Positions 1 to 7,160 of a DNA stretch of 10,389 nucleotides are shown piece after piece. Within the stretch, counting starts at the first letter, position 1. Each line of letters opens with the position of its first letter. The notes beneath the pieces were generated by a model. The model made no database searches, was not told the origin of the DNA, and saw nothing but the letters and a program-made list of their open reading frames with translations. The position numbers were made by a program, and so were the translations under genes. Origin of the DNA: Lachnospiraceae bacterium (lineage in GTDB: Bacteria; Bacillota; Clostridia; Lachnospirales; Lachnospiraceae). Location: positions 1-10,389 of the forward strand of contig VSOC01000125.1 in assembly GCA_009774615.1 (NCBI GenBank), read 5' to 3'.

Positions 1-252
1 GAGTGATTCTATGAAAAAGAATCAAATGCACAGTTAATTTACACTACACATGATACTACATTAATGGATAAAAAATTCTTCCGGCGTGATCAGATTTGGT
101 TTGTGCAAAAAGATGAATATGGTTATTCATCACTAACTGCATTGTCGGATTTCAAAGTAAGATCGGATGCTTCATTTGAAAAGGACTATCTGGCAGGTGT
201 ATACGGAGGTATCCCGTTTCTTAAGGAGTTTGCTGTGAAAGAAGGTGAATAG
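1..252 (+). pseudogene. C-terminal end of AAA15/RloA (AbiLi)-like ATPase, partial, in-frame stop
   Basis: Frame 1 encodes the end of an AAA15-family ATPase of the RloA/AbiLi type, usually the energy-using partner of an RloB/AbiLii TOPRIM protein in anti-phage abortive systems. The family's terminal signatures are present: NAQLIYTTHDTTL (ABC-type D-loop/H-loop region with the switch histidine), then a RRDQIWFVQKD segment, a SLSDF-like stretch, VRSDASFEKDYL and a closing YGGIPFL. The gene continues left of the window. An in-frame TGA at 4-6 sits directly before the FYEKESNAQL stretch, where relatives carry a leucine (LF). A single TTA-to-TGA change would explain it, so the ATPase is probably broken. 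An internal start at ATG 64 would leave only 62 residues without the ATPase core. The stop TAG at 250-252 directly abuts the rloB start. Family assignment is fairly sure; inactivation is inferred from one codon at the edge. Confidence 0.65.
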
Positions 253-936
253 GTGGGGACAGATAACCTTTTTAAAAAAAGACGTGAGGCTAGGGAAAAA
301 AGAAAATATGAATTTAAAAAGCCTAAAGCAAATTCATATTTAATTGTAACAGAAGGCACCAGAACCGAACCATTATATTTTAACGGAATAAAGAAATTAA
401 TTGAAGAGAAGCCAGGAGGAATCATTTGTGTGGCTGAGGTTCCAAGTATTGACATTCAGGGAAAGGGATGCTCAACAGAAAAATTAATTGAATTTACCGA
501 TCAAATGGTGCAAAATGCCAAAATTCCGTATCAGTATATCTGGATAGTCTTTGATAAAGATGATTTTGAAGATTTTGACGATGCAATAGAAATGGGAATC
601 AAAAAAGGATATCATATTGCATGGAGTAATCAGTCCTTTGAGTATTGGTTATACCTGCACTTTAATTACAGTGATTCTGCATTACACAGGAATGAATGGA
701 ATAAAAAATTGGATGAAATTTTTAGGCAATATCATCTGGGAGAAGGCAGGTACAAGAAAAATGACAAAAATATTTATTTCCTGGTCGATTCCTATCAGGG
801 GGTAAAAACAGCAATTCAGAATGCAAAACGCAGAATGGCGGAATTTAAACCAGAGCGATGTAAGCCTTCGGCATATGACCCGGGAACAATGGTATATCAA
901 TTGGTAGAAGAACTTAAATCTTATTTAGATGAATAA
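253..936 (+). CDS. rloB: RloB-like TOPRIM protein (AbiLii-like abortive-infection partner)
   Basis: A 227-aa RloB-family protein (Pfam RloB type), a TOPRIM-fold putative nuclease that pairs with an AAA15 ATPase in RloAB/AbiL-like phage defence. Visible motifs: a basic N-terminus (residues 8-25); a beta-strand plus TOPRIM-type glutamate in LIVTEGTRTEPLYF (30-43, E34 and E39); the acidic VFDKDD motif (99-104, D101, D103, D104), likely metal-binding; and the family signature SNQSFEYWLYLHF (125-137). All expected catalytic-type acidic residues are present and the length is typical, so this half of the pair looks intact. The start is GTG 253, with an AAGGTG ribosome binding site at 242-247, directly after the upstream ATPase stop, indicating one transcript and coupled translation. 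Base composition is more AT-rich than the genes to the right, which fits horizontal transfer. The DNA or RNA target is not known from sequence. Confidence 0.85.
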   Translation: MGTDNLFKKRREAREKRKYEFKKPKANSYLIVTEGTRTEPLYFNGIKKLIEEKPGGIICVAEVPSIDIQGKGCSTEKLIEFTDQMVQNAKIPYQYIWIVFDKDDFEDFDDAIEMGIKKGYHIAWSNQSFEYWLYLHFNYSDSALHRNEWNKKLDEIFRQYHLGEGRYKKNDKNIYFLVDSYQGVKTAIQNAKRRMAEFKPERCKPSAYDPGTMVYQLVEELKSYLDE

Positions 937-937
937 T

Positions 938-987
938 TTATTACTGTTTATGCAGGTCTGTGTACCCGTTGCTGTGAACAGTAATAA
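938..987. repeat. Intergenic 11-bp inverted repeat (imperfect palindrome)
   Basis: TTATTACTGTT at 938-948 is perfectly complementary to AACAGTAATAA at 977-987, with a 28-base loop containing a short GGT/ACC pairing. It begins just after the rloB stop codon and ends 27 bases before the regulator start. There is no T-run after the stem, so it is a poor intrinsic terminator. The form suggests a small dispersed intergenic palindrome or an RNA structure in the leader of the regulator gene. The repeat arms are seen directly; the dispersed-repeat reading is inference. Confidence 0.5.
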
Positions 988-996
988 TAATTTTAC

Positions 997-1005
997 AGGA
1001 AAGGA
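997..1005 (+). promoter_or_regulatory. Ribosome binding site of the PrpR-like regulator
   Basis: AGGAAAGGA lies about 9 bases before ATG 1015 and supports that start, which gives the family-typical N-terminus of KVAILVPR followed by the PrpR_N domain. Confidence 0.6.
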
Positions 1006-1014
1006 CAAAACCAC

Positions 1015-2946
1015 ATGGGAAAAGTCGCTATCCTTGTGCCGCGTGAGGAGATGCTCTATCACGCCCATAATATCCTTCAGGAAAAAAGCAAATCCAAAAA
1101 GCATTATGAAATCGGAGATATGAAGGTGGTGCGGACAAAAAATGCCGTAATGGAGGCCAGGCAGTCGATTGCCGGTGGGGCTTCGATGATTATTGCCCGC
1201 GGACTACAGGCGTCATTAATTAAACAGTACACGGATATCCCGGTAATTGAGATTGTGATAACGGCGCAGGAGATGGCGCTTTTGGTGGTTAAGGCCAAGC
1301 AGATCTTAAAAAAGGAAAACCCGGTAATTGCCGTTGTCGGCTTTCAGAATATGTTCTGTGATATGTCCTATTTTGACAGTATTTATGCGATTGAACTTCG
1401 TACCTTTTATGCCGAAAATAACGAAGATCTCCGCATGACCACGATGAGGGCAGTAGAGGAAAACGTGGATTTAATTATCGGCGGCGAGGTCGCCGTGGAA
1501 ACGGCCGCCCAGGCGGGTATTCCCTCGCTGTTTCTCTCCAATACCGAAGATTCCATCCGCAATGCTTTCTCCATGGCGGACAGTGTCAGTTACGCGATGG
1601 AGGTAGAAAAGAAAAATGCGGCACAGATGGAAACCTTACTGGATTATTCTTTTGGCGGCGTGGTCAATGTGGACGGAAACGGAAAAATAATTGCAGTAAA
1701 TGCTTTAATGGAAGGCATCCTTGGACAGCCGAGAAAGAAGCTGACCGGAAGTTTTCTGACCGAGATATTTCCCGATTTAGACCATGTGCGGACGGAACGT
1801 ATGCTTTCTCAGGGCGGGGATGGCTTTTCGACCTTTCTTATGGTGAATGGAACCTCCGTTTTTGCCATGCTGGCCCCGGTGCTGATCGAAGGAGAAGTGG
1901 ACGGGCTGATTTTAACCTGTCACAAGATGAAGAAAAAGGTGAGCACAAACCAGCAGGAGGTACAGAAAAAGCGTACAGCAAATGGTTTAATTGCTCTTGG
2001 GAGATTTGAGGATATTCTTCAGGAATCGCCGGCAATGCAGGACTGTGTTCATCAGGCAAAACTATTTTCCCTTTCGGATTTTCCGGTGCTGATCGAAGGG
2101 GAGGCCGGGACACAAAAGCGGCTGATTGCCCAGAGTATCCATAATGCCAGTTTTAGAAGCAGAAATGCCTTTGCCGATATTTCCTGCCGGGGATTAAGTG
2201 AAGAGGAACAGTTTTTGCTTTTATTTGACGAAAAAGGAGCAGTTCTGCAGGTCGATGGAGGGACGGTTTTTATGGACGATGGGGAATATCTTCATCCGGC
2301 AAATCAGTATCGGCTTTTGCAGCTTATCCGCTATAAAATCTGCTGCGGCAAGGAACCGCAGAGAAATAAACATGCCGATGTCCGGGTTTTGTTTGCCCTT
2401 AGCGAGCCGGGGCGCTTGGAAAGAGCCGTGGAAACGGGTGCATTCCGAAAAGACCTTTACTATCTGCTAAAAGGACTTTGCCTGAACATTCCTCCGCTTC
2501 GGGAATGCCGGGAAGATGTAAAACAATTATTGGAAAATACGGTCAGGGACTGCTGTGAACGGTTTGACCGCTACCATGTATTTACCCCGGGTGCGATGGA
2601 GGCTTTGCTTAATTACCCCTGGCCGGGAAACCGATACCAGGTTGAAAACTTCTGTGAACGGCTGGTATTAACCGCTTCTAAGCGTCTGCTGGATGAGAAG
2701 ATGGTTCTGGGCGTATTGACCGAATTATTTGAGAAAGCAGAAAGAAAGCAGGATCTTCAGACAGCGAATACAAAAGAAGCAGCCCAGACTGAATCATGGA
2801 AGGATGAACAGGAAGAACTGCTTGTAAAAACACTGAAAAAATACGGCGGAAACCGAAAAAAAACGGCACAGGAATTAGGAATCAGCAAATCAACGCTTTG
2901 GCGGTGGATGAAGAAGTATAGTTTATTCGATGAAAATATAATCTAA
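1015..2946 (+). CDS. PrpR_N-PAS-AAA+-Fis transcriptional regulator, degenerate sigma-54 activator
   Basis: A 643-aa regulator with the PrpR/propionate-activator layout: PrpR_N ligand-sensing domain (about 5-190, including a GGASMIIARGLQASLI segment), a PAS-like domain (about 205-310), an AAA+ sigma-54-interaction-type domain (about 330-560), and a Fis-type helix-turn-helix at the C-terminus (about 612-635, ELGISKSTLWRWMKK). The AAA+ core is degenerate. Walker A reads GEAGTQKR (362-369) instead of GESGTGKE. The region holding the sigma-54-contacting GAFTGA loop is shortened to LFDEKGAVLQ with no GAFTGA. Walker B is VFMDD (418-422). The FRKDL arginine motif (477-481), PPLRE and PWPGN remain. 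It therefore probably binds DNA and senses a small metabolite, but is unlikely to activate sigma-54 polymerase by ATP hydrolysis. No catabolic operon lies beside it, so its target is unknown. A ligand of the 2-methylcitrate kind is family knowledge only. Confidence 0.85.
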   Translation: MGKVAILVPREEMLYHAHNILQEKSKSKKHYEIGDMKVVRTKNAVMEARQSIAGGASMIIARGLQASLIKQYTDIPVIEIVITAQEMALLVVKAKQILKKENPVIAVVGFQNMFCDMSYFDSIYAIELRTFYAENNEDLRMTTMRAVEENVDLIIGGEVAVETAAQAGIPSLFLSNTEDSIRNAFSMADSVSYAMEVEKKNAAQMETLLDYSFGGVVNVDGNGKIIAVNALMEGILGQPRKKLTGSFLTEIFPDLDHVRTERMLSQGGDGFSTFLMVNGTSVFAMLAPVLIEGEVDGLILTCHKMKKKVSTNQQEVQKKRTANGLIALGRFEDILQESPAMQDCVHQAKLFSLSDFPVLIEGEAGTQKRLIAQSIHNASFRSRNAFADISCRGLSEEEQFLLLFDEKGAVLQVDGGTVFMDDGEYLHPANQYRLLQLIRYKICCGKEPQRNKHADVRVLFALSEPGRLERAVETGAFRKDLYYLLKGLCLNIPPLRECREDVKQLLENTVRDCCERFDRYHVFTPGAMEALLNYPWPGNRYQVENFCERLVLTASKRLLDEKMVLGVLTELFEKAERKQDLQTANTKEAAQTESWKDEQEELLVKTLKKYGGNRKKTAQELGISKSTLWRWMKKYSLFDENII

Positions 2947-3086
2947 TCGGTGCTTTTTGGGAACCATATTGACCTGTCTTCTTACCATGGTGGCAAAAAG
3001 TGAAGGGGAACTGAATTTGCAAAAGCAGTAAAGGATTTATATTTTAATCAAATTCACAAAAAATTCTCATTAGGGTAAAAATAAGA

Positions 3087-3112
3087 CCGGGAATCTGTTT
3101 TTAGATTCCTGG
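3087..3112 (-). terminator. Hairpin terminator, best for the minus strand, possibly bidirectional
   Basis: CCGGGAATCT (3087-3096) pairs with AGATTCCTGG (3103-3112), a 10-bp stem with one G-T pair and a 6-base T-rich loop. On the minus strand it lies just past the Rpn fragment stop and is followed by CTTATTTTT, a good T-tract. On the plus strand the tail (CTTACGGTTTT) is weaker, but the hairpin could also end transcription of the regulator gene. Confidence 0.65.
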
Positions 3113-3124
3113 CTTACGGTTTTA

Positions 3125-3418
3125 CTATGCTGTCCGTTCTGCTTTCAGTTTTTTCACTTCGTCAAGTGGAAGTCCTGCGTATTTTGCAATTTTTTCAAGA
3201 GTCAAAATTCCATCGGTCAACATTCTCTTTGCAGAATTGATTGCTCCTTCTTTCAATGCCTGATTCCTCATATCGTCCATAGCCCGGCACATAATCTCGA
3301 TTCCCTCCTTGCTCTCTTTGAAAAATCTCACCCTTTCCGCCAGTGTCCCATAGTACATATCCGCTGCGTCACTGTCAATCTTCCCACCTGCTTTCCCTTC
3401 TGTTTTCGTATCTCTGTA
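3125..3418 (-). pseudogene. Rpn-family PD-(D/E)XK nuclease/transposase, 3' fragment
   Basis: The minus strand encodes only the C-terminal tail of an Rpn-like (recombination-promoting nuclease / putative transposase) protein. The characteristic segments are LAERVRFFKESKEG, IMCRAMDDMRNQALKEG, and a closing helical repeat of the form LEKIAKYAGLPLDEVKKLKAE. Full-length relatives are around 250-350 aa with an N-terminal PD-(D/E)XK nuclease domain, which is absent here. The frame stays open upstream of ATG 3358 with coding-like residues (YRDTKTEG) to a TAG at 3421-3419. ATG 3358 has no ribosome binding site, so it is not a genuine start: this is a truncated remnant. A terminator hairpin follows its stop. 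It marks an old mobile-element insertion or deletion between the regulator and the restriction operon. Confidence 0.75.
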
Positions 3419-3474
3419 CTACCATAAATCTCCTGATTTTACAAGCTGGAAGCCGGCGCAGGAGGGACTTTATG

Positions 3475-3503
3475 TTGTTTTATTCCGATACATGATATAT
3501 AAT
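3475..3503 (+). promoter_or_regulatory. Sigma-A promoter of the type I restriction operon
   Basis: TTGTTT (-35, 3475-3480) and TATAAT (-10, 3498-3503, perfect consensus) are separated by exactly 17 bases. It lies about 50 bases before a strong ribosome binding site at 3541-3548 and 120 bases before hsdR. It is the only clear promoter found before the restriction genes and probably drives the whole hsd transcript from a start near 3510. Confidence 0.75.
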
Positions 3504-3554
3504 AGGGAATAGATGTTAGCTGTGCTTTCATTTAGGGACAAAAGGAGGGCGAGT

Positions 3555-3644
3555 ATGGAAGATTTAACAAGAATGAAGCTGAAAGCGAAAAATTATTTCC
3601 AGAATCGGCCAGCAGGGAGGTGGAATGATGAAATCGAACTTTGA
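3555..3644 (+). CDS. 29-codon upstream ORF overlapping hsdR start
   Basis: A short ORF starts at ATG 3555 after a near-perfect AAAGGAGG (3541-3548, 6-base gap) and ends at TGA 3642-3644, inside hsdR in a different frame. The predicted peptide is basic in its first half (EDLTRMKLKAKNYFQNRPAG) and acidic at the end. No family is recognised. The ribosome binding site is stronger than that of hsdR, and ribosomes finishing here would stop about 15 bases past the hsdR start. That layout fits translational coupling or a leader ORF that tunes restriction-subunit levels. It could instead be the leftover start of a lost gene. The ORF and ribosome site are seen directly; function is inference. Confidence 0.45.
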   Translation: MEDLTRMKLKAKNYFQNRPAGRWNDEIEL

Positions 3645-6600
3645 ATTTTTGAACAGCCGTTTTCCTGTTCTGGCGAACTTCGGCGAATTGGCGGAAAAAT
3701 ATCTATACAGCGATTCCAATTCCTGCTTGATGAAATTGGGTATGATCGGCGAAACGATCGTCAATTTATGCTTTACCTATGACAGAATCCTGCTGCCTCA
3801 GGACAACACAGCAGCAAACAGAATTAACGGTTTATTCCGTGAGGGAATGATTACTCGTGATTTGAAGGATATTCTTCATGCTCTGCGTATCAATCGAAAT
3901 AAAGCTACGCATGAAAATTACGCTTCTGTATCGGATGGAAAAGCCCTGATTCAAATGGCATATAGCTTATGTGAGTGGTTTATGCAGACCTACGGGGACT
4001 GGAACTACCAAAATCGACCTTTTGTGATGCCAGATGAAATCACTGAGTCCGTCAGTAGCGATAAGAAGCATGAACAGGCCAAGGAAGAGAAGTTAATAAA
4101 AGAAGCGGAAAAGGTAGCAACAGCGACTCCCGTTATGGAAAAAGAAATCCGAAAAAAGCAGTCTGGCAAGGCCGCAAGTCAGCGGATCAAATCGGAGGCG
4201 GAAACTCGCTATTTGATCGATGAGCAACTTCGCAAAGTTGGCTGGGAAGCTGATACGGAACGGCTGCGCTATTCCAAGGGAACGCGCCCTGCAAAGGGAC
4301 ACAATATCGCTATCGCCGAATGGCCCACGGATTCCACAGTTGGCAATCGGGGCTATGTTGATTATGCTTTATTTGTTGGTATGCAGTTGGTTGCTACGCT
4401 TGAGGCCAAGGCAATCCATAAGGATATTCCCTCTGTAATTGACTACCAGTGCAAGGACTACTCTAAAAACATCCGTAGTGTGGATAAAATTTATCAAATC
4501 AGTACATGGTACAGCTATGGTGTGCCATTTACTTTTGCCACTAATGGCAGACCGTATTTGGAGCAGTATAATACGAAAAGCGGCATATGGTTCTTGGATT
4601 TGAGGCAGCCCGATAATGCGCCCAAAGCTTTGAGAGGATGGATGAGTCCAGAGGGGATCATGGAATTGCTTAACAAAGATATTTCTGCAAGGAATCAGGA
4701 TTTGCAGGAGATGTCCTATGATTTGCTGCGTGATAAGGATGGTTTGAATCTTTATGAATATCAGATCAGAGCGATAAAGGCCGCTGAAGAAGCGATTATC
4801 AACGGGCGGCGTAATATCCTGCTTGCTATGGCGACAGGTACAGGCAAGACCCGCACGATTCTGGGCATGATTTACCGTTTCCTGAAAACAGGACGGTTCC
4901 ATAGAATCCTTTTCCTGGTGGACCGGACAGCTTTGGGTGAGCAGGCATTTGACGTGTTCCAAGAGGTCAAGCTGGAGGACTTAATGACCCTTGATGATAT
5001 ATACAATATCAAGGGTTTAGATGATAAAGAGATAGACCGCGAAACCCGAATCCAGATTGCCACGGTTCAGAGTATGGTCAAGCGAATCATGTACAATGAC
5101 GGGGACACCATGCCCGCCGTTTCTGACTATGATTTGGTCATTATTGATGAGGCACACCGAGGTTATATCTTGGATAGGGAAATGGGTGAGGATGAGATCC
5201 TTTACCGGGATCAGATGGATTACCAGAGCAAATACCGTAGTGTTGTGGAATATTTTGACGCAGTGAAAATTGCGTTGACTGCAACACCGGCCCTACAGAC
5301 AACAGAGATTTTTGGACAACCCGTGTTCAAGTACACATACCGCGAAGCGGTGATTGAAGGGTATCTGGTTGACCATGACGTGCCCCATAGATTGCTGACA
5401 AAGTTGAATACAGAGGGAATTCATTATAAAAAGGGCGATACCATTGTACGGTATGACCCTGTAACGGGTGAAATCACCAATTCCGAATTATTGGAAGATG
5501 AGCTGGATTTTGATGTGGACGCTTTTAACCGTCAAGTCATAACAGAGCCGTTTAATCAGACTGTTCTGGCTGAAATTGCCCGTGACATTGACCCAGAAAG
5601 CCCAGACGTACAGGGAAAAACGTTGATCTTTGCCGTCAATGATGACCATGCCGATTTGATTGTTAAAATCTTAAAGGAGATTTATACGGAAATGGGCGTG
5701 GACAATGACGCCATTATGAAAATTACCGGTTCTGTGGGCGGCGGCAACAAGAAAAAGGTAAAGGACGCCATCAGGCGATTCAAAAACGAACGCTTTCCCA
5801 GCATTGTTGTTACCGTTGATCTGCTGACGACGGGAATCGATGTTCCTGCAATTACAACATTAGTATTTATGCGCCGCGTGAAGTCCCGCATTCTGTTCGA
5901 GCAGATGATGGGGCGCGCAACCCGCCGCTGCCCGGAAATCCACAAAACGCATTTTGAGATTTACGACCCTGTAGGCGTTTATGATTCTCTGGAAGCAGTT
6001 AATACCATGAAGCCTGTTGTTGTCAATCCAAGCGCAACATTTGAACAGCTTTTGGAGGGACTGGAAGTTCTGGAGGACGAACGCCATGTACAAAACCAGA
6101 TCGACCAAATCGTGGCAAAGCTGCAGAGGAAAAAGCAGCACATGGATGCGGAAACAATGGAACAGTTTATCAGTATGGCTGGAGAACAAGACCCCACCCA
6201 GTTCATTGCCGATATTCAGCAGCGCAAACCGCAGGATGCAAAAAAACGTTTGCTTGCTCACGCGGAGCTATTTAAAATGCTGGCTCAATTCAAGCCGGAT
6301 GGTCGCTACTCTGTTGTGATCTCTGATCATGAGGATAAACTTTTGGAACATAGCAGGGGTTATGGAAAGGATAGAAAACCAGAAGGCTATCTGGATGCAT
6401 TTGCTGATTACATCAAGATTAATCTAAATAAAATTGCCGCATTGAATATCATCTGCACAAGGCCAAAGGAACTGACCCGCGAGGGTCTGCGTTCTCTGCG
6501 CCTGACACTGGACAGGGAGGGCTTTACCACCCAGCAGCTGAATATGGCTGTTTCTCAGATGACTAACGAGGAAATTGCCGCTGATATTATCAGCTTGATT

Positions 6601-6894
6601 CGTCGGTATGCTATTGGCTCCACTCTTATTTCACATGAAGCCAGAATCCGGCAAGCGGTGGACAAGCTGAAAAAAGCGCACAAATTTTCCAAGCAGGAAC
6701 TTAACTGGATCGCCAGAATGGAAAAGTACTTGATGGAAGAATCTGTTTTGAATATAGCCGTATTTGATGAGGACGGGCGTTTTAAGGCGCAGGGTGGCTT
6801 TGCAAAGATTAACAAAGTGTTTGGTGGTAAGGTAGAAAGCATTATTTTGGAACTTAACGAGTATTTGTACGATGACGGAGGAAAAAGCGCATGA
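3628..6894 (+). CDS. hsdR: Type I restriction endonuclease subunit R (HsdR)
   Basis: The 1088-aa motor and nuclease subunit of a type I restriction-modification enzyme: it uses ATP to translocate unmethylated DNA and cuts at a distance. Order of parts: DUF4145-like N-terminal region (about 20-125), Lys/Glu-rich linker (about 150-195), PD-(D/E)XK nuclease (D245, then E259-A-K261), superfamily 2 helicase with Walker A TGTGKT (403-408), DEAH box (507-510), TATP motif (551-554), TTGIDVP (734-740) and QMMGRATRR (759-767), then an EcoEI-type HsdR C-terminal domain. All key motifs are intact. ATG 3628 is chosen because GGGAGG at 3615-3620 lies 7 bases away and MKSNFEFL matches the family start; ATG 3625 is only 4 bases away. 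The stop overlaps the next gene by ATGA, so translation is coupled. Confidence 0.95.
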   Translation: MKSNFEFLNSRFPVLANFGELAEKYLYSDSNSCLMKLGMIGETIVNLCFTYDRILLPQDNTAANRINGLFREGMITRDLKDILHALRINRNKATHENYASVSDGKALIQMAYSLCEWFMQTYGDWNYQNRPFVMPDEITESVSSDKKHEQAKEEKLIKEAEKVATATPVMEKEIRKKQSGKAASQRIKSEAETRYLIDEQLRKVGWEADTERLRYSKGTRPAKGHNIAIAEWPTDSTVGNRGYVDYALFVGMQLVATLEAKAIHKDIPSVIDYQCKDYSKNIRSVDKIYQISTWYSYGVPFTFATNGRPYLEQYNTKSGIWFLDLRQPDNAPKALRGWMSPEGIMELLNKDISARNQDLQEMSYDLLRDKDGLNLYEYQIRAIKAAEEAIINGRRNILLAMATGTGKTRTILGMIYRFLKTGRFHRILFLVDRTALGEQAFDVFQEVKLEDLMTLDDIYNIKGLDDKEIDRETRIQIATVQSMVKRIMYNDGDTMPAVSDYDLVIIDEAHRGYILDREMGEDEILYRDQMDYQSKYRSVVEYFDAVKIALTATPALQTTEIFGQPVFKYTYREAVIEGYLVDHDVPHRLLTKLNTEGIHYKKGDTIVRYDPVTGEITNSELLEDELDFDVDAFNRQVITEPFNQTVLAEIARDIDPESPDVQGKTLIFAVNDDHADLIVKILKEIYTEMGVDNDAIMKITGSVGGGNKKKVKDAIRRFKNERFPSIVVTVDLLTTGIDVPAITTLVFMRRVKSRILFEQMMGRATRRCPEIHKTHFEIYDPVGVYDSLEAVNTMKPVVVNPSATFEQLLEGLEVLEDERHVQNQIDQIVAKLQRKKQHMDAETMEQFISMAGEQDPTQFIADIQQRKPQDAKKRLLAHAELFKMLAQFKPDGRYSVVISDHEDKLLEHSRGYGKDRKPEGYLDAFADYIKINLNKIAALNIICTRPKELTREGLRSLRLTLDREGFTTQQLNMAVSQMTNEEIAADIISLIRRYAIGSTLISHEARIRQAVDKLKKAHKFSKQELNWIARMEKYLMEESVLNIAVFDEDGRFKAQGGFAKINKVFGGKVESIILELNEYLYDDGGKSA

Positions 6895-7160
6895 ATTTTT
6901 ATGACCCTAATTTTTTTAATTGGCTTGATTCACTTACTGGAGGACAAATAAGTTTTTATTTGAACAACCCTAATCTACAAGCACCACTACCAGATGACCC
7001 TGAACAGCGATCCGCAGTTCTGAAAATGAGAAAGGCCATTGATGACTTTCATTCAGAACAGAAAAAAATACTGCCTGAATATCAGCAGTGCGCTGTGAAA
7101 AATATACTTGCAGAGATCTCTCGCCAAATCCAGAAAGATAGGCAGGCAAATGGGTTATGA
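6891..7160 (+). CDS. Uncharacterised 89-aa protein inside the hsd operon
   Basis: This small soluble protein is not recognised. It starts at ATG 6891, overlapping the hsdR stop by ATGA, with GGAGG at 6877-6881. It ends at TGA 7158-7160, again overlapping hsdM by ATGA. The N-terminus is aromatic- and Asn-rich (FYDPNFFNWLDSL), then comes a proline-containing acidic stretch (PLPDDPEQRS) and a helical, charged C-terminal half likely to form one or two amphipathic helices. It has no signal peptide, no membrane segment and no cysteine cluster (one Cys). The stop-start overlaps on both sides argue that it is a true gene made together with the restriction subunits. Plausible jobs are a modulator of HsdR or an assembly factor, but nothing in the sequence proves either. 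It is more AT-rich than hsdM. Confidence 0.75.
   Translation: MNFYDPNFFNWLDSLTGGQISFYLNNPNLQAPLPDDPEQRSAVLKMRKAIDDFHSEQKKILPEYQQCAVKNILAEISRQIQKDRQANGL

Noticed and set aside
2987..3079. Short coding-like stretch after the regulator (frame change would join MVAKSEG to TEFAKAVKDLYFNQIH)
   Set aside because: It needs a frameshift near 3009, has no clear ribosome site and matches no family I can name, so it may be chance.
3472..3495. Seven-codon ORF after an AGGAGG-like site at about 3460
   Set aside because: It overlaps the -35 and spacer of the hsd promoter and is too short to support.
4369..4962. Long minus-strand ORF (197 codons) inside hsdR
   Set aside because: It lies opposite intact nuclease and helicase motifs of hsdR, has no ribosome site and looks like a composition shadow.
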